Counted from the stretch's first letter, positions 17,026-25,562 are shown. The stretch: 64,000 nt of DNA from Glycomyces buryatensis (GCF_004912275.1 NZ_STGY01000042.1:30710-94709); one strand, 5' to 3'. Numbers and translations: made by a program. The notes: generated by a model from the letters alone, not told the origin.

Positions 17026-17045
17026 ATATTGACGAAATTCAATAT
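17026..17045. promoter_or_regulatory. AT-rich palindrome upstream of pgsB
   Basis: The perfect inverted repeat ATATTGA-N6-TCAATAT lies in an AT-rich stretch (16970-17045) about 85 bp before the pgsB ATG. A TTGACG and a TATATT hexamer are nearby but I could not pick a properly spaced promoter. The symmetry suggests an operator for a dimeric regulator of pgsBC; the regulator is not identified. Confidence 0.5.
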
Positions 17046-17129
17046 GGGCCGCGCCGTCCGACGGCGCGTGTGCAACTCTCCCCGGCACGGGCGACACACG
17101 CAGGCCCCCTCACCGCCAAAGGACTCAGC

Positions 17130-18404
17130 ATGCTGTTCCTCTACTGCTGCGTGTCGCTCTCCTGCCTGGCACTGGCCGCGGCCGGCGCCATCGAGCAGCG
17201 ACGCCACTACCGACACCTCCGCTCCATCCCGCACCGCGTCCTCGTCAACGGCATCCGCGGCAAGAGCTCCATCACCCGCCTGTGCGCCGGCGCCCTCCGC
17301 GGCGGCGGCATGGTCACCGTCGCCAAGACCACCGGCACCGCCGCCCGCTTCATCCACCCCGACGCCACCGAAGAACCCATCCGCCGCAAATTCGGCATCG
17401 CCAACGTCATCGAACAGCTCGGCGTCGTCCGCCGCGCCGCCGCCTTGGGCCCCGACGCCCTCGTCATGGAATGCATGGCCATCCTCCCCGCCAACCAGGA
17501 GATCAACCAGACCAAACTCATCCAGTCCACCATCGGCGTCCTGTGCAACGTCCGCGAAGACCACCTCGAGGAGATGGGCCCGACCCTCGACGACGTCGCC
17601 CGCTCCCTCTCCCGGTCCATGCCCGTCGGCGGCATCTGCGTCACCGCCGAACGCGAACGCCTCCACCTGCTGCGCCACGAGGCCCGCAGACGACAATGCC
17701 GACTGCGCCTGGTCGACCCCGAATCCGTCACCGACGCCGAGATGTCCAAATTCGACTACATCACCTTCAAAGAGAACGTCGCCATCGCCCTCGCCGTCGC
17801 CGGACTCCTCGGCATCGACCGCCGCGACGCCCTCGAAGGCATGTGGGCCGCCCCGCCCGACCCCGGCGTCCTGCGCGTCGAAACCTATCGCCCGGCGGGC
17901 AAGACCATCCGATTCGCCAACGTCTTCGCCGCCAACGACCCCGAATCCACCCTCATGAACATCCGACAGCTGCTTGAGCAGGAAGCCATCGAACGGCCCC
18001 TCTACATGGTCGTCAACTGCCGACCCGACCGCATGGAGCGCAACGGCCAGATGGGCGCCCTCGTCCCCCTCGTCGCCCCCGAGAAGGTCATCCTCATCGG
18101 CGGCCCCACCCGCTCCGCCAAGGTCGCCGTCCCGCCGCGCTGGCAGGACACCGTCATCGACCACGGCGACCTGAACGCCGGACCCGGGCTCCTCGAAGCG
18201 GTCATGGCCGACATCCCCAGCGGCGCCTCCATCGCCGCCGTCGGCAATATCCACGGACACGGCGAAGCCCTCATCGAACAGCTCTCGCACCACCCCGCCG
18301 GCGCGGACGGCGCTAGGCCCTTCCCCGGCGTCGGCGACCTCCCGCTCCCGGTCACCGCGAACGGCTTCCAGCCGCTGACCGAGTTCCAGGCGGGCCCGCG
18401 ATGA
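17130..18404 (+). CDS. pgsB: Poly-gamma-glutamate synthase PgsB/CapB
   Basis: A 424-residue Mur-ligase-like amide ligase that polymerises glutamate using ATP. Residues 1-20 are a membrane anchor. The ATP-binding loop is VNGIRGKSSITR (41-47 GIRGKSS), followed by AKTTGTAAR, ECMAILPANQ and NVREDHLEEMG, all typical of CapB. The ATG at 17130 has AAAGGA before it; the frame is open upstream to 17016. It is coupled by ATGA to pgsC. The pair lies between disA and mutY. No pgsA/capA (the third subunit) is present within the window. Confidence 0.93.
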   Translation: MLFLYCCVSLSCLALAAAGAIEQRRHYRHLRSIPHRVLVNGIRGKSSITRLCAGALRGGGMVTVAKTTGTAARFIHPDATEEPIRRKFGIANVIEQLGVVRRAAALGPDALVMECMAILPANQEINQTKLIQSTIGVLCNVREDHLEEMGPTLDDVARSLSRSMPVGGICVTAERERLHLLRHEARRRQCRLRLVDPESVTDAEMSKFDYITFKENVAIALAVAGLLGIDRRDALEGMWAAPPDPGVLRVETYRPAGKTIRFANVFAANDPESTLMNIRQLLEQEAIERPLYMVVNCRPDRMERNGQMGALVPLVAPEKVILIGGPTRSAKVAVPPRWQDTVIDHGDLNAGPGLLEAVMADIPSGASIAAVGNIHGHGEALIEQLSHHPAGADGARPFPGVGDLPLPVTANGFQPLTEFQAGPR

Positions 18405-18943
18405 CCGGCACCGTCCTCCAGCCCGAGGTCGCCGTCATGGCCCTCGCCGTCGGGCTGCTCTTCTCCCTGGTCTGCTACCTGACCACGAACCTGTCGCCCG
18501 GCGGCATGATCACGCCCGGCTGGCTCGCCATCAGCCTGCTCATGAACGCCGCCCAGACCCTCGTGGTCATCGGCATGACGGTGGCGACCGCCCTCATCGT
18601 CATCGGTCTGCGGCGCCTGATGATCCTGTACGGCAAACGGCTCTTCGCCGCCGCCGTCCTCACCGGCGTGCTGCTCCAGACCGGGCTGTTCCTCATCGTC
18701 CAGCACACCGAGACGTCGCTGTACTCGCACTACATCCTCGGGTTCGTCATCCCCGGCCTCATCGCCTACCAGATCGCCCGCCAGAAGACCGGCGTCACGA
18801 TCGCCGCGACCGTCGTCGTCACCGGCGCCTGCTACCTGGTCCTGGTCCTCGGGGTCCTCACCGCGCTGGTGCCCACGACCGAGCCCGCGCCCGGTCAGGT
18901 CAGTTCGATCGCCGTCACCGGAGAGGCCGCCTCGCCCAGGTGA
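18401..18943 (+). CDS. pgsC: Poly-gamma-glutamate biosynthesis protein PgsC/CapC
   Basis: A 180-residue integral membrane protein with about four to five spans (residues 8-28, 34-66, 82-104, 108-128, 133-155). It contains YLTTNLSPGGMITPGWLAI and SHYILGFVIPGLIAYQIARQ, matching CapC. It is the membrane partner of PgsB. The start overlaps pgsB by ATGA. Its last 49 bp overlap the convergent gene 18895-19560. Its C-terminal 20 residues extend beyond the last span. Confidence 0.93.
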   Translation: MTGTVLQPEVAVMALAVGLLFSLVCYLTTNLSPGGMITPGWLAISLLMNAAQTLVVIGMTVATALIVIGLRRLMILYGKRLFAAAVLTGVLLQTGLFLIVQHTETSLYSHYILGFVIPGLIAYQIARQKTGVTIAATVVVTGACYLVLVLGVLTALVPTTEPAPGQVSSIAVTGEAASPR

Positions 18944-19560
18944 GCGCTCAACTCGTAGTCCCCGGCCGGAAGCTGCCGCCGGTCGCCCGCGCAGCCCGGC
19001 TCCGAGGCCAGACCGTCGAACTCGAACTCGACGGTCTGGCCCTTGCCGTCCTCGAGCTCGACCGGCTTCGCGGACGCGGGGGTGCAGTGCGCGCTCGAAT
19101 ACACCACGTCGGCCCCGGCCGCCAGCTCGATCGACACCCCGCCCAGGTCGGCCGTGCACGCGGCGTCCGCGCCGCTGGCCACCAGCACGCTCACCGGCAC
19201 CGGTGAACCGGAACGGGCCTGGTCGAACGCCGCCACCACCTGGAGCATCAGATCGTCCGCCGTGCAGACCGGCACCACCGGCTCAGCCGAGGACGCCGAC
19301 TCACTCGGCTCGGACGGGGGCGCCTCGGACGGGACGGTCGGGCGCTTGAGGGTCGAATCGACCGACGGCGTGGCCCACTCCTGGGCCTCGGCATCGCCCT
19401 CGGCCGTCGCCGAGCCGCCGTCGTCCCCGCCGATCGCTCCGACCGCCACGACGACCACGATGATCAGCGCGAGGACCGCGCCCGCCACGATCGCCCGCCG
19501 CTTCCAGTAGACCGCCTCGGGCTCCGAGCCCTTCACCAACTTGCCCCGAAAACCCTGCAC
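18895..19560 (-). CDS. Single-span membrane-anchored extracellular protein, unknown
   Basis: A 221-residue protein. A short basic N-terminus is followed by one membrane span (residues about 21-46, RRAIVAGAVLALIIVVVVAVGAIGG), a Ser/Pro/Glu-rich linker (about 50-95), and an extracellular domain of about 120 residues with four Cys (CTADDLMLQVV, ACTADLGG, HCTPASAK, PGCAGDRRQ) probably in two disulphides. The end of the domain (LPAGDYELSAHLG) looks like a beta sandwich. The gene is convergent with pgsC and overlaps it by 49 bp. It is divergent from mutY. Confidence 0.8.
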   Translation of the reverse strand: MQGFRGKLVKGSEPEAVYWKRRAIVAGAVLALIIVVVVAVGAIGGDDGGSATAEGDAEAQEWATPSVDSTLKRPTVPSEAPPSEPSESASSAEPVVPVCTADDLMLQVVAAFDQARSGSPVPVSVLVASGADAACTADLGGVSIELAAGADVVYSSAHCTPASAKPVELEDGKGQTVEFEFDGLASEPGCAGDRRQLPAGDYELSAHLGEAASPVTAIELT

Positions 19561-19621
19561 GTCGGGACGCTAACGCACCCTCCGAGGCGATCGGGGGAAC
19601 TACACGCGGACAATAGGGGCC

Positions 19622-20503
19622 ATGCCGACATCCGAAGTGCTGTCCGAGCGCCTCCTGCCGTGGTTCGAAGATCAGGGCCGCGGCGGGGACGACCTGCCCT
19701 GGCGCCAGGAGGGCACCACCGCCTGGGGCGTCCTGGTCTCGGAGGTCATGAGCCAGCAGACCCAGGTCGCGCGCGTCGCCCCCGTGTGGGAGCGGTGGAT
19801 GCGGCGCTGGCCGACCCCGGCCGACCTGGCCGCCGCGCCCACCGCCGACGTGCTGCGCGAATGGGACCGGATGGGTTACCCGCGGCGGGCCCTGCGCCTC
19901 CAGGAGTGCGCCCGGATCGTGGCCGAGAAGTACGACGGCTCCGTCCCCTCGGACCCGGCCGAGCTGGAGCGTCTGCCCGGCATCGGGGTGTACACCGCCG
20001 CCGCGGTGGCCGTCTTCCACTACGGTGCCCGGCATCCCGTGGTCGACACGAACGTCCGCCGCGTGGTCGCGCGCCTGGGCGGCGCGGCCGACGCCGGGAC
20101 CGCCACCACCAAGGCCGACCTGGCCGCCACCGAGGCGCTGCTCCCCGACGGCGCCGAGGCGGCCGCGAGGGTGTCGGTGGCGCTCATGGAGCTCGGTGCG
20201 CTGGTGTGCACCGCCCGCAAACCCGAGTGCGGCGTCTGCCCGGTGGCCGCCGAGTGCGGCTTCGCCGGCCAGGAGATCCCGCCCGGTCCCAGCCGCAAAC
20301 GGCAGCGATACACCGGCACCAACCGGCACGTCCGCGGTGAGGTCATGAAGCTCCTCCGGGACGCCGACGGGCCCGTCCCGCGCGAGCGAATCGACGCCGT
20401 CTGGCCCGATTCGAGGATGCTCGACGAGGCGATTTCCCAGCTCATATCGGACGGCCTGGTAGGTACCGACGAATCGGGGCAATTCGAGTTGCCGAGCGCG
20501 TGA
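19622..20503 (+). CDS. mutY: A/G-specific adenine DNA glycosylase MutY
   Basis: A 293-residue base-excision repair enzyme that removes A mispaired with 8-oxoG. It has DLPWRQEGTTAWGVLVSEVMSQQTQV at the N-terminus, the helix-hairpin-helix LERLPGIGVYTAAAVAVF with catalytic Asp in VVDTNVRR, and the [4Fe-4S] cluster pattern C-x6-C-x2-C-x5-C (CTARKPECGVCPVAAEC). The C-terminal NUDIX-like domain of E. coli MutY is missing, replaced by about 65 residues that look like a winged helix; this is usual in actinobacteria. It lies close to disA, interrupted by pgsBC. Confidence 0.95.
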   Translation: MPTSEVLSERLLPWFEDQGRGGDDLPWRQEGTTAWGVLVSEVMSQQTQVARVAPVWERWMRRWPTPADLAAAPTADVLREWDRMGYPRRALRLQECARIVAEKYDGSVPSDPAELERLPGIGVYTAAAVAVFHYGARHPVVDTNVRRVVARLGGAADAGTATTKADLAATEALLPDGAEAAARVSVALMELGALVCTARKPECGVCPVAAECGFAGQEIPPGPSRKRQRYTGTNRHVRGEVMKLLRDADGPVPRERIDAVWPDSRMLDEAISQLISDGLVGTDESGQFELPSA

Positions 20504-20634
20504 CAAGGGCCGCCACCACTGCTACGTTGGAATTGAGAGAACTTCACGATGCTCGGTCGGCGCCGATTATTTCGAGTCGGCGGCTCTGGGTCGAACTTCA
20601 CTGCTCATACAGTGAAGCACCGGACGGACGAAAG

Positions 20635-21795
20635 TTATTGTCCGTGCTCACCGCCGGTGCCAGAGCCGAATCGCCTACCGACCTGATCCGCCCCCGTGCG
20701 GCTGGCCAGGAACACGACGACGCGGCTCGCGCCAATTACCGTCGCGTCGACCGCGGACCGGCCGCCAGAAAGCGGATCAGGATGGGAGCGGACGCCTTGA
20801 GCGACGGACGCGACCGGGCAACGACGATGCCGCCGAGGTACCGCGCGCTCAGATCTCGGCGGCACCGTCTCGTTCTCGCCGCTTCGTAAGGCCGCCTGAG
20901 GGCGGCCTCTTTCTTCGTCCGCGAACCCCTCCGCAGCGCCTGAGAGGGCCGCTGCCGGCGCCTCGTTGCGCTTGGCCCACCGGATGATCCAGACGACGAT
21001 CAGGACCGCCGGGAGCCCTTTCGCCGCCACCGCCGCCAGGACGCCGACGGCGCCGAGACCGAAGCCGTCGCGGCCCAGCGGGGAGTTCCACAGCGCGTGC
21101 AGCGCGATCACCCCCACCAGGGAGGCCGCCGCGACCCACCCCGAACGCCGGGTCTTCCTCGTTGCGGCATAGGCGATCCCGGCGCCGACGATGGCGGTGA
21201 ACACCGCATGGCTCCACAGCCCCGCCAGCACCCCGCGCACCACGAACACGGCCACGACCGGTTCGACCACGTCGCCGGCCCGGTTGAGGACCGTGCTGGA
21301 CATGGCGAAGGCGTAGCCCTCCACGATCTGGAAGCCCACGCCGCAGAACGCGCCCAGGACGACCCCGTCGAGGACGCCGCGGACCCGGTCCCACACGATC
21401 GCGACCCCCAGCACCACCCCGGCCGCCTTGACGACCTCCTCGACCACCGGCGCCCCGAGCACCGGCGACCACTGCCCGGCCCACGCGGGGCCGCCCGCGG
21501 TCGCCAATAGGCCCCGCACCGCGTTGGAGCCGTACAGGGACGTCATGACCGCGACGGTCGCGCCCCACACGGCGACGACGGCCAGCGCCGCGCCCGGCAC
21601 CGAGAGGTGTTCGGCGAGGCGGCGGCGCAGCCACCAGAACGGGAGGGCGAACAGCGAGAACAGGAGCAGGGCGCAGGTGCCCGCTCTGGGATAGGCCAAG
21701 CCGACCGGGAGGGTGTTGTACAGCAACAGGATCGAGGCGGCGGCGATGAAGAGCGCGGCCGTCCACTGGGGCGGGCTGGTGGGGTCGAGGCGCAT
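20635..21795 (-). CDS. PrsW-family intramembrane metalloprotease
   Basis: A 386-residue reading frame. Residues 1-285 form a membrane protein with about eight spans and the PrsW motifs VVEEVVKAAG, FCGVGFQIVEGYAF, SHAVFTAI and ALHALWN. PrsW cleaves anti-sigma factors in Bacillus; the substrate here is unknown. The last 100 residues (after WAKRNEAPAAAL) are Arg/Gly-rich and unlike the family. A plus-strand terminator (20889-20917) lies within this tail, and another frame over 20760-20870 has more natural protein composition. The true end may be near 20930 with a frameshift, or the tail may be junk. It is coupled to the gene at 21795 by TGATG. Confidence 0.82.
   Translation of the reverse strand: MRLDPTSPPQWTAALFIAAASILLLYNTLPVGLAYPRAGTCALLLFSLFALPFWWLRRRLAEHLSVPGAALAVVAVWGATVAVMTSLYGSNAVRGLLATAGGPAWAGQWSPVLGAPVVEEVVKAAGVVLGVAIVWDRVRGVLDGVVLGAFCGVGFQIVEGYAFAMSSTVLNRAGDVVEPVVAVFVVRGVLAGLWSHAVFTAIVGAGIAYAATRKTRRSGWVAAASLVGVIALHALWNSPLGRDGFGLGAVGVLAAVAAKGLPAVLIVVWIIRWAKRNEAPAAALSGAAEGFADEERGRPQAALRSGENETVPPRSERAVPRRHRRCPVASVAQGVRSHPDPLSGGRSAVDATVIGASRVVVFLASRTGADQVGRRFGSGTGGEHGQ
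20889..20917 (+). terminator. Plus-strand terminator inside the prsW tail
   Basis: An 8-bp perfect stem (AGGCCGCC and its complement at 20901-20908) with loop TGAG is followed by CTTTCTTCG on the plus strand only. It probably ends the mutY transcript, 386 bp after its stop. A plus-strand reading frame (20500-20889) ends right at its foot but does not look like a protein. Confidence 0.7.
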
Positions 21796-22322
21796 CAGGC
21801 CTCCCCGAAGGCGATGCCGTCGATGAGGGCGTCGATGCGGTCGACGGTGGACTCGTCGAGGGCGGCGCCGGTCGCGGTCACCTCGGCGCGGACCTGGTCG
21901 TGGACGAAGGCGCAGGCGAATCCCGCGCCGGTCTCGGTGACGAAGCTGCGCCCGGACCCGGCGACGCCCGAGGCGGTGCAGGGGCGGCTATCGGTGAGCT
22001 GGACGCCGGGCTGGACCTCGAGCAGGCGGGCCATCTCGGCGGCCAGGTAGTCGGCGTCGAACTCGTACGGTTCGGCCACGGCGATGGCCACTTCCGCGTC
22101 ACCGACGAGGAATTCGACGCGGCCGGACTCGGGCTGGTAGTACCCGGGGCGCATGTGGACCTCGGCGGGCGCGGTGATGGTCACCTCGAACAGCGTGAAG
22201 GTCTCTCCGCCGACGTCGACGGTGGGGGCGACGGCCTTGTTCAGCAAGGGCACCGCCAGCGCGAGGGCGAGGACCACCGCGGCGACGACGGCGGAGACGG
22301 CGAGGCTCTTCTTGCGCGACAC
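21795..22322 (-). CDS. Membrane-anchored extracellular protein, unknown function
   Basis: A 175-residue protein. An N-terminal membrane segment or uncleaved signal (residues 6-27, LAVSAVVAAVVLALALAVPLLN) precedes a mixed alpha/beta domain (VDVGGETFTLFEVTITAPAEV, then EFDADYLAAEMARLLE, and a C-terminal helix LDESTVDRIDALIDGIAF). Two Cys (PCTASG and ACAFVHD) may pair outside the cell. It is translated just before PrsW (TGATG overlap), so it might be a partner or substrate of that protease. This is inferred from context only. Confidence 0.78.
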   Translation of the reverse strand: MSRKKSLAVSAVVAAVVLALALAVPLLNKAVAPTVDVGGETFTLFEVTITAPAEVHMRPGYYQPESGRVEFLVGDAEVAIAVAEPYEFDADYLAAEMARLLEVQPGVQLTDSRPCTASGVAGSGRSFVTETGAGFACAFVHDQVRAEVTATGAALDESTVDRIDALIDGIAFGEA

Positions 22323-22397
22323 GCCTCAACCTTGACATGGCTTTGCCGCCGGCACATCGCGAACGGCGGCCGAACGGGCGCCGGGCGCATTCGATAT

Positions 22398-22474
22398 GGG
22401 GCCGAGGGGTTCGGGGGCGCACCGGATGCGGGGGTTCAGGGGGGTTTGGGGCGAGGGGTCGAAGGGGTTCGGGG
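22398..22474 (+). repeat. Cluster of nine G-runs (G-quadruplex candidate)
   Basis: Within 77 bp the plus strand has nine runs of four or more G, separated by 3-11 bases (beginning at about 22398, 22406, 22413, 22429, 22439, 22448, 22455, 22464 and 22471). This is far denser than neighbouring DNA. It lies between bldC (ends 22599) and the start of the 22322 gene. On the template for minus-strand genes it could impede transcription or serve as an unusual terminator of bldC. Confidence 0.6.
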
Positions 22475-22598
22475 TCCTCGACTGGTTCGGCGGGCGCGGG
22501 CCCTGAGGGAGGGCCCGCGTCAGCGTCTCGGATGGTGGGCGTGGCCGGAAGGGTGGTCCGGCCGGTTCCCACTGTGCCGCTAAAGGCCGTGCTGTTGC

Positions 22599-22820
22599 TT
22601 ACTCGGCTGCTTCGCGCTGAGTCGGGATGTCACCGTTGATCAGGGCGCGGATCTCGGATTCGCGGTAGCGGCGGTGGCCGCCGAGCGTGCGAATCGCGGA
22701 GATCTTGCCGGCCTTGGCCCAACGGGTGACGGTCTTGGGGTCGACGCGGAACATCGCGGCAACCTCAGAAGGCGTGAGCAGGGCCTCTGTTTCAACCGGA
22801 AGGTTCAAGTCTGTCGTCAT
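22599..22820 (-). CDS. bldC: Developmental regulator BldC (MerR-like DNA-binding domain)
   Basis: A 73-residue protein nearly identical in plan to Streptomyces BldC: LLTPSEVAAMFRVDPKTVTRWAKAGKI, then IRTLGGHRRYRESEIRALI. It is a lone MerR-type winged helix with no effector domain. BldC binds DNA cooperatively on repeats and controls entry into development. An excellent ribosome site (GGAGGAGAACG) precedes the ATG at 22820; the open frame upstream to 22961 is not part of the protein. Its neighbour is the conserved unknown gene at 23028. Confidence 0.95.
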   Translation of the reverse strand: MTTDLNLPVETEALLTPSEVAAMFRVDPKTVTRWAKAGKISAIRTLGGHRRYRESEIRALINGDIPTQREAAE

Positions 22821-23027
22821 CGTTCGTTCTCCTCCACAGACGGGCGTGGAATCACCGGGTTCCGTAGCCTCGATTGGTTCCTTCTCTAATCGTCCGTGCT
22901 GTAACAGATGTCCGACATAGTCCGAACGGCCGATTTTGTGTGGACGTTCCGGTCGCGTCACTCATCCGAGTGATCACTCCAAACAGGAAACGCAAGGTGG
23001 CGGGGGCTGTGCGCAGGTGTTTCGGGC

Positions 23028-23861
23028 TCAGTTCAAACGCTCGGTGAGACGACGATCACGCCAGCGCTCGATCAGTTTCATGTAGCAGTCCTGTGCGGAC
23101 TCGACGTCGCCCGCGCCGAGGTAGTCCAGGGACTCCCAGGTGAGGTCGACGGAGTCCTCGCGGCGCAGCTCCTCGTAGTCCAGGCCTGAGACGATGCCGC
23201 CGTAGTCGAGTTCGACGATCGAGTCGTGGTGGAAGCCGTCGAGCCAGTCGCGGGTCTCGGCCAGGGCCTCGGCGAGGTCGGCGCCCTCGCCGAACTCGGC
23301 GCGGACGAGGTTGCGGGCCACCACGAGTCCGGTGCGGGCGCGGGCCATGGGGGTGCGGTAGCGCAGCCAGGTGGCGCGGGGGTGGATGACGAGCTGGCGG
23401 TCCTCGGGCCTGACGCAGGCGAACCAGCGCAGCGGGACCGACCAGGAGGCGACCTGCTCGTGGGCGTCGGCGGGGGCCTCGCGGCGGTCGGAGCCCTCGT
23501 CGTGGGCGACCACTTCGGTGGCGGAGGCGAGGAACTCGGGCGGGATGAGCGCCTCGGCGACGGCCTCGGGGGTCAGGCGCCGCACTTCGAGGGCGGAGGC
23601 GGCGATGCGGTAGCGCAGGTTCCAGGGGCAGATGAGCGGGTCGGCCTCGCCGCGGTCGATGACGTACGCGTCGCGTCCGAAGGCCGGTACGCTCCGCCAC
23701 GGCCACCCGATGCGCTCGTACAGCGCCTCGCGCCGGACCCGGGGGCCCTCGTGGATGTCGACCGCGCGTCCGGAGGCGGCGTAGGCGCGCCAGTAGTCGG
23801 CATCTACAAAAGCCCCCGCCGGCTCGTAGACACGCAGATACGACGCGTTCGGTGCGTACAC
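23028..23861 (-). CDS. Conserved actinobacterial protein of unknown function, next to bldC
   Basis: A 277-residue soluble protein. From memory, homologues sit between bldC and the valine/leucine dehydrogenase gene in many actinomycetes. It begins with YAPNASYLRVYEPAGAF and has WSVPLRWFACVRPEDRQLV, RTPMARARTGLVVARNLV and VELDYGGIVSGLDYEELRREDSVDLTW, probably an alpha/beta protein. I chose the GTG at 23861 (GGAAG ten bases upstream), which suits the conserved N-terminus; an ATG at 23903 is an alternative. It is divergent from the dehydrogenase. No function is known to me. Confidence 0.85.
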   Translation of the reverse strand: MYAPNASYLRVYEPAGAFVDADYWRAYAASGRAVDIHEGPRVRREALYERIGWPWRSVPAFGRDAYVIDRGEADPLICPWNLRYRIAASALEVRRLTPEAVAEALIPPEFLASATEVVAHDEGSDRREAPADAHEQVASWSVPLRWFACVRPEDRQLVIHPRATWLRYRTPMARARTGLVVARNLVRAEFGEGADLAEALAETRDWLDGFHHDSIVELDYGGIVSGLDYEELRREDSVDLTWESLDYLGAGDVESAQDCYMKLIERWRDRRLTERLN

Positions 23862-23976
23862 GAGGCAGATACTTCCACAGTCATAAGATGAGGACGTAGG
23901 CATACCCGCGCTACGCCAGCACGTCTCGGCCGCGACCCGGCCTGGGCGCGAGCCGTTCTTTGAACTGGAGCAAGCC

Positions 23977-25044
23977 ATGAGCATCTTCGACGAATCGGGC
24001 CATGAGCAGGTCGTGTTCTGCCACGACCCCGATTCGGGACTCCGCGCGATCATCGCGATCTATTCCACCGCGCTGGGCCCGGCCCTGGGAGGCACCCGCT
24101 TCTACCCCTACGCCTCCGAGGACGAGGCCCTGAGGGACGTCCTGCACCTGTCGGAGGGCATGGCGTACAAGAACGCGATCGCCGGGCTCGACCACGGCGG
24201 CGGCAAGGCCGTCATCTGGGGCGACCCGGCCATCGACAAGAGCGAGGCCCTGCTGCGGGCCTACGGCCGCTTCGTGGAGAGCCTGCACGGGCGCTACGTG
24301 ACCGCCTGCGACGTCGGGACCTATGTGGAGGACATGGACCAGGTGGCGCGCGAGACGCGGCACGTGAGCGGGCGCTCGCCCGAGGCGGGCGGCGCGGGCG
24401 ACTCCTCGATCCTGACCGCCTTCGGGGTGTTCCAGGCAATGCGGGCCGCGGCCCGCCACCGCTGGGGCACCGAGGACCTGGCCGGCAAGACCGTCGGCAT
24501 CGCGGGGCTCGGCAAGGTCGGACGGCACCTGATCCCGCACCTGACCGAGGCCGGGGCGAACATCGTCGCCTGCGACGTCTCGGACGCGGCCCGCGCATGG
24601 ACCTATGAGCACTTCCCGAACGTCAAGCTCGTGGCCGACGCCGACGAGCTCATCGCCTCCGGACTCCACGTCTACGCCCCCTGCGCGCTGGGCGGGGCCC
24701 TGAACGAGCAGTCGCTGAAGACCCTCGACGCCGAGATCGTGTGCGGCGCGGCGAACAACCAGCTGGCCGAGCCGGGCATCGCCCTCGAACTGGACCGGAC
24801 CGGCGTCCTGTACTGCCCGGACTACGTGGTGAACTCCGGCGGGGTCATCCAGGTCGCCGACGAGTACGACGGCGCCTTCGACTTCGACCGGGCGAAGCGG
24901 CGCACCGAGCAGATCTTCGCGACCACGGCCCGGATCCTGGAGCGCGCCAAGGGGGAGGGCACCACGCCGGTGGCCGCCGCCGACGCGATCGCCGAGGAGC
25001 GCATGGCCGCGGTGGGCCGGCTCCAGCGCGTGCGCCTGTTCTAA
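23977..25044 (+). CDS. vdh: Valine/leucine dehydrogenase (Glu/Leu/Phe/Val family)
   Basis: A 355-residue NAD-dependent amino-acid dehydrogenase that deaminates branched-chain amino acids to 2-oxoacids. The substrate-binding Lys and catalytic Lys are in [19 protein letters not shown], and the Rossmann motif is [17 protein letters not shown]. The length matches Streptomyces Vdh. It has a ribosome site GGAG and the context bldC-unknown-vdh-DUF3073 seen in Streptomyces. The product could feed the 2-oxoacid dehydrogenase complex encoded at 35.6-39.1 kb, if that complex acts on branched-chain oxoacids. Valine versus leucine preference cannot be told from sequence. Confidence 0.93.
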   Translation: MSIFDESGHEQVVFCHDPDSGLRAIIAIYSTALGPALGGTRFYPYASEDEALRDVLHLSEGMAYKNAIAGLDHGGGKAVIWGDPAIDKSEALLRAYGRFVESLHGRYVTACDVGTYVEDMDQVARETRHVSGRSPEAGGAGDSSILTAFGVFQAMRAAARHRWGTEDLAGKTVGIAGLGKVGRHLIPHLTEAGANIVACDVSDAARAWTYEHFPNVKLVADADELIASGLHVYAPCALGGALNEQSLKTLDAEIVCGAANNQLAEPGIALELDRTGVLYCPDYVVNSGGVIQVADEYDGAFDFDRAKRRTEQIFATTARILERAKGEGTTPVAAADAIAEERMAAVGRLQRVRLF

Positions 25045-25095
25045 AGGTTCGCAGCGCCCTTACGCTCAATATCCGAATCCGTTCGAACACCCCCG

Positions 25096-25134
25096 CGCCC
25101 GCATAGTGGAGCCGTCGCTCCCACTATGCGGGCG
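25096..25134 (+). terminator. Terminator after the dehydrogenase gene
   Basis: A perfect 14-bp stem, CGCCCGCATAGTGG with its complement at 25121-25134, has an 11-base loop. It lies 52 bp after the stop. The T content after it is low. It separates this gene from the DUF3073 gene. Confidence 0.75.
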
Positions 25135-25307
25135 GTCGTTCGTACCCGTCTGGACGCCCCCGTCGGTAATCTGTGGCATCCAACTCATGGGCCGGGATGC
25201 AACCGAGCACCGCGAGGTTGTACCGTAGGAGCCACGAAGAGATTGCAAGCATTCCGGGGCGCCTGACTGGCTGCCCCGATGATTTCTGTGCGAGGGGGTC
25301 GAGCCAT

Positions 25308-25562
25308 ATGGGGCGAGGCCGAGCCAAGGCAAAGCAGACCAAAGTGGCCCGGAAGCTCAAGTACCATGCTCCGAACACCGACATACGGGCGCTCGAACGC
25401 GAGCTCTCCGGTGGTCGTGAGGACGTTGAGCCTCAGGAGCATGAGGAGGAACCGGACCCCTACGCCGCTTATGCCGAGCGGTACGAGTCGGACGATGACG
25501 ACGTCCGCGAAGAGGACTGGATCCCGCCCAAGAAGCAGTTAGCCTGCCCGCCGACCGTCTGA
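25308..25562 (+). CDS. DUF3073 domain-containing protein
   Basis: An 84-residue protein with the family's strict N-terminus, MGRGRAKAKQTKVARKLKYH, followed by a short helix (DIRALERELSG) and a very acidic, tyrosine-containing tail (EEEPDPYAAYAERYESDDDD). The length and composition fit DUF3073, a small, highly conserved actinobacterial protein usually near purM or vdh. The frame is open upstream to 25173 but the ATG at 25308 has GAGGGGG in front. Basic head and acidic tail suggest nucleic-acid or protein binding, but the role is unknown. Confidence 0.92.
   Translation: MGRGRAKAKQTKVARKLKYHAPNTDIRALERELSGGREDVEPQEHEEEPDPYAAYAERYESDDDDVREEDWIPPKKQLACPPTV

Noticed and set aside
20500-20889. Plus-strand frame ending at the mutY terminator
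   Set aside because: It starts inside the mutY stop region and has no natural protein composition (many Arg and isolated motifs). The terminator probably belongs to the mutY 3' region.
22099-22572. Minus-strand frame over the G-rich array and the 22322 gene
   Set aside because: Pro/Arg-rich by virtue of GC content, and it overlaps a better supported gene in another frame.
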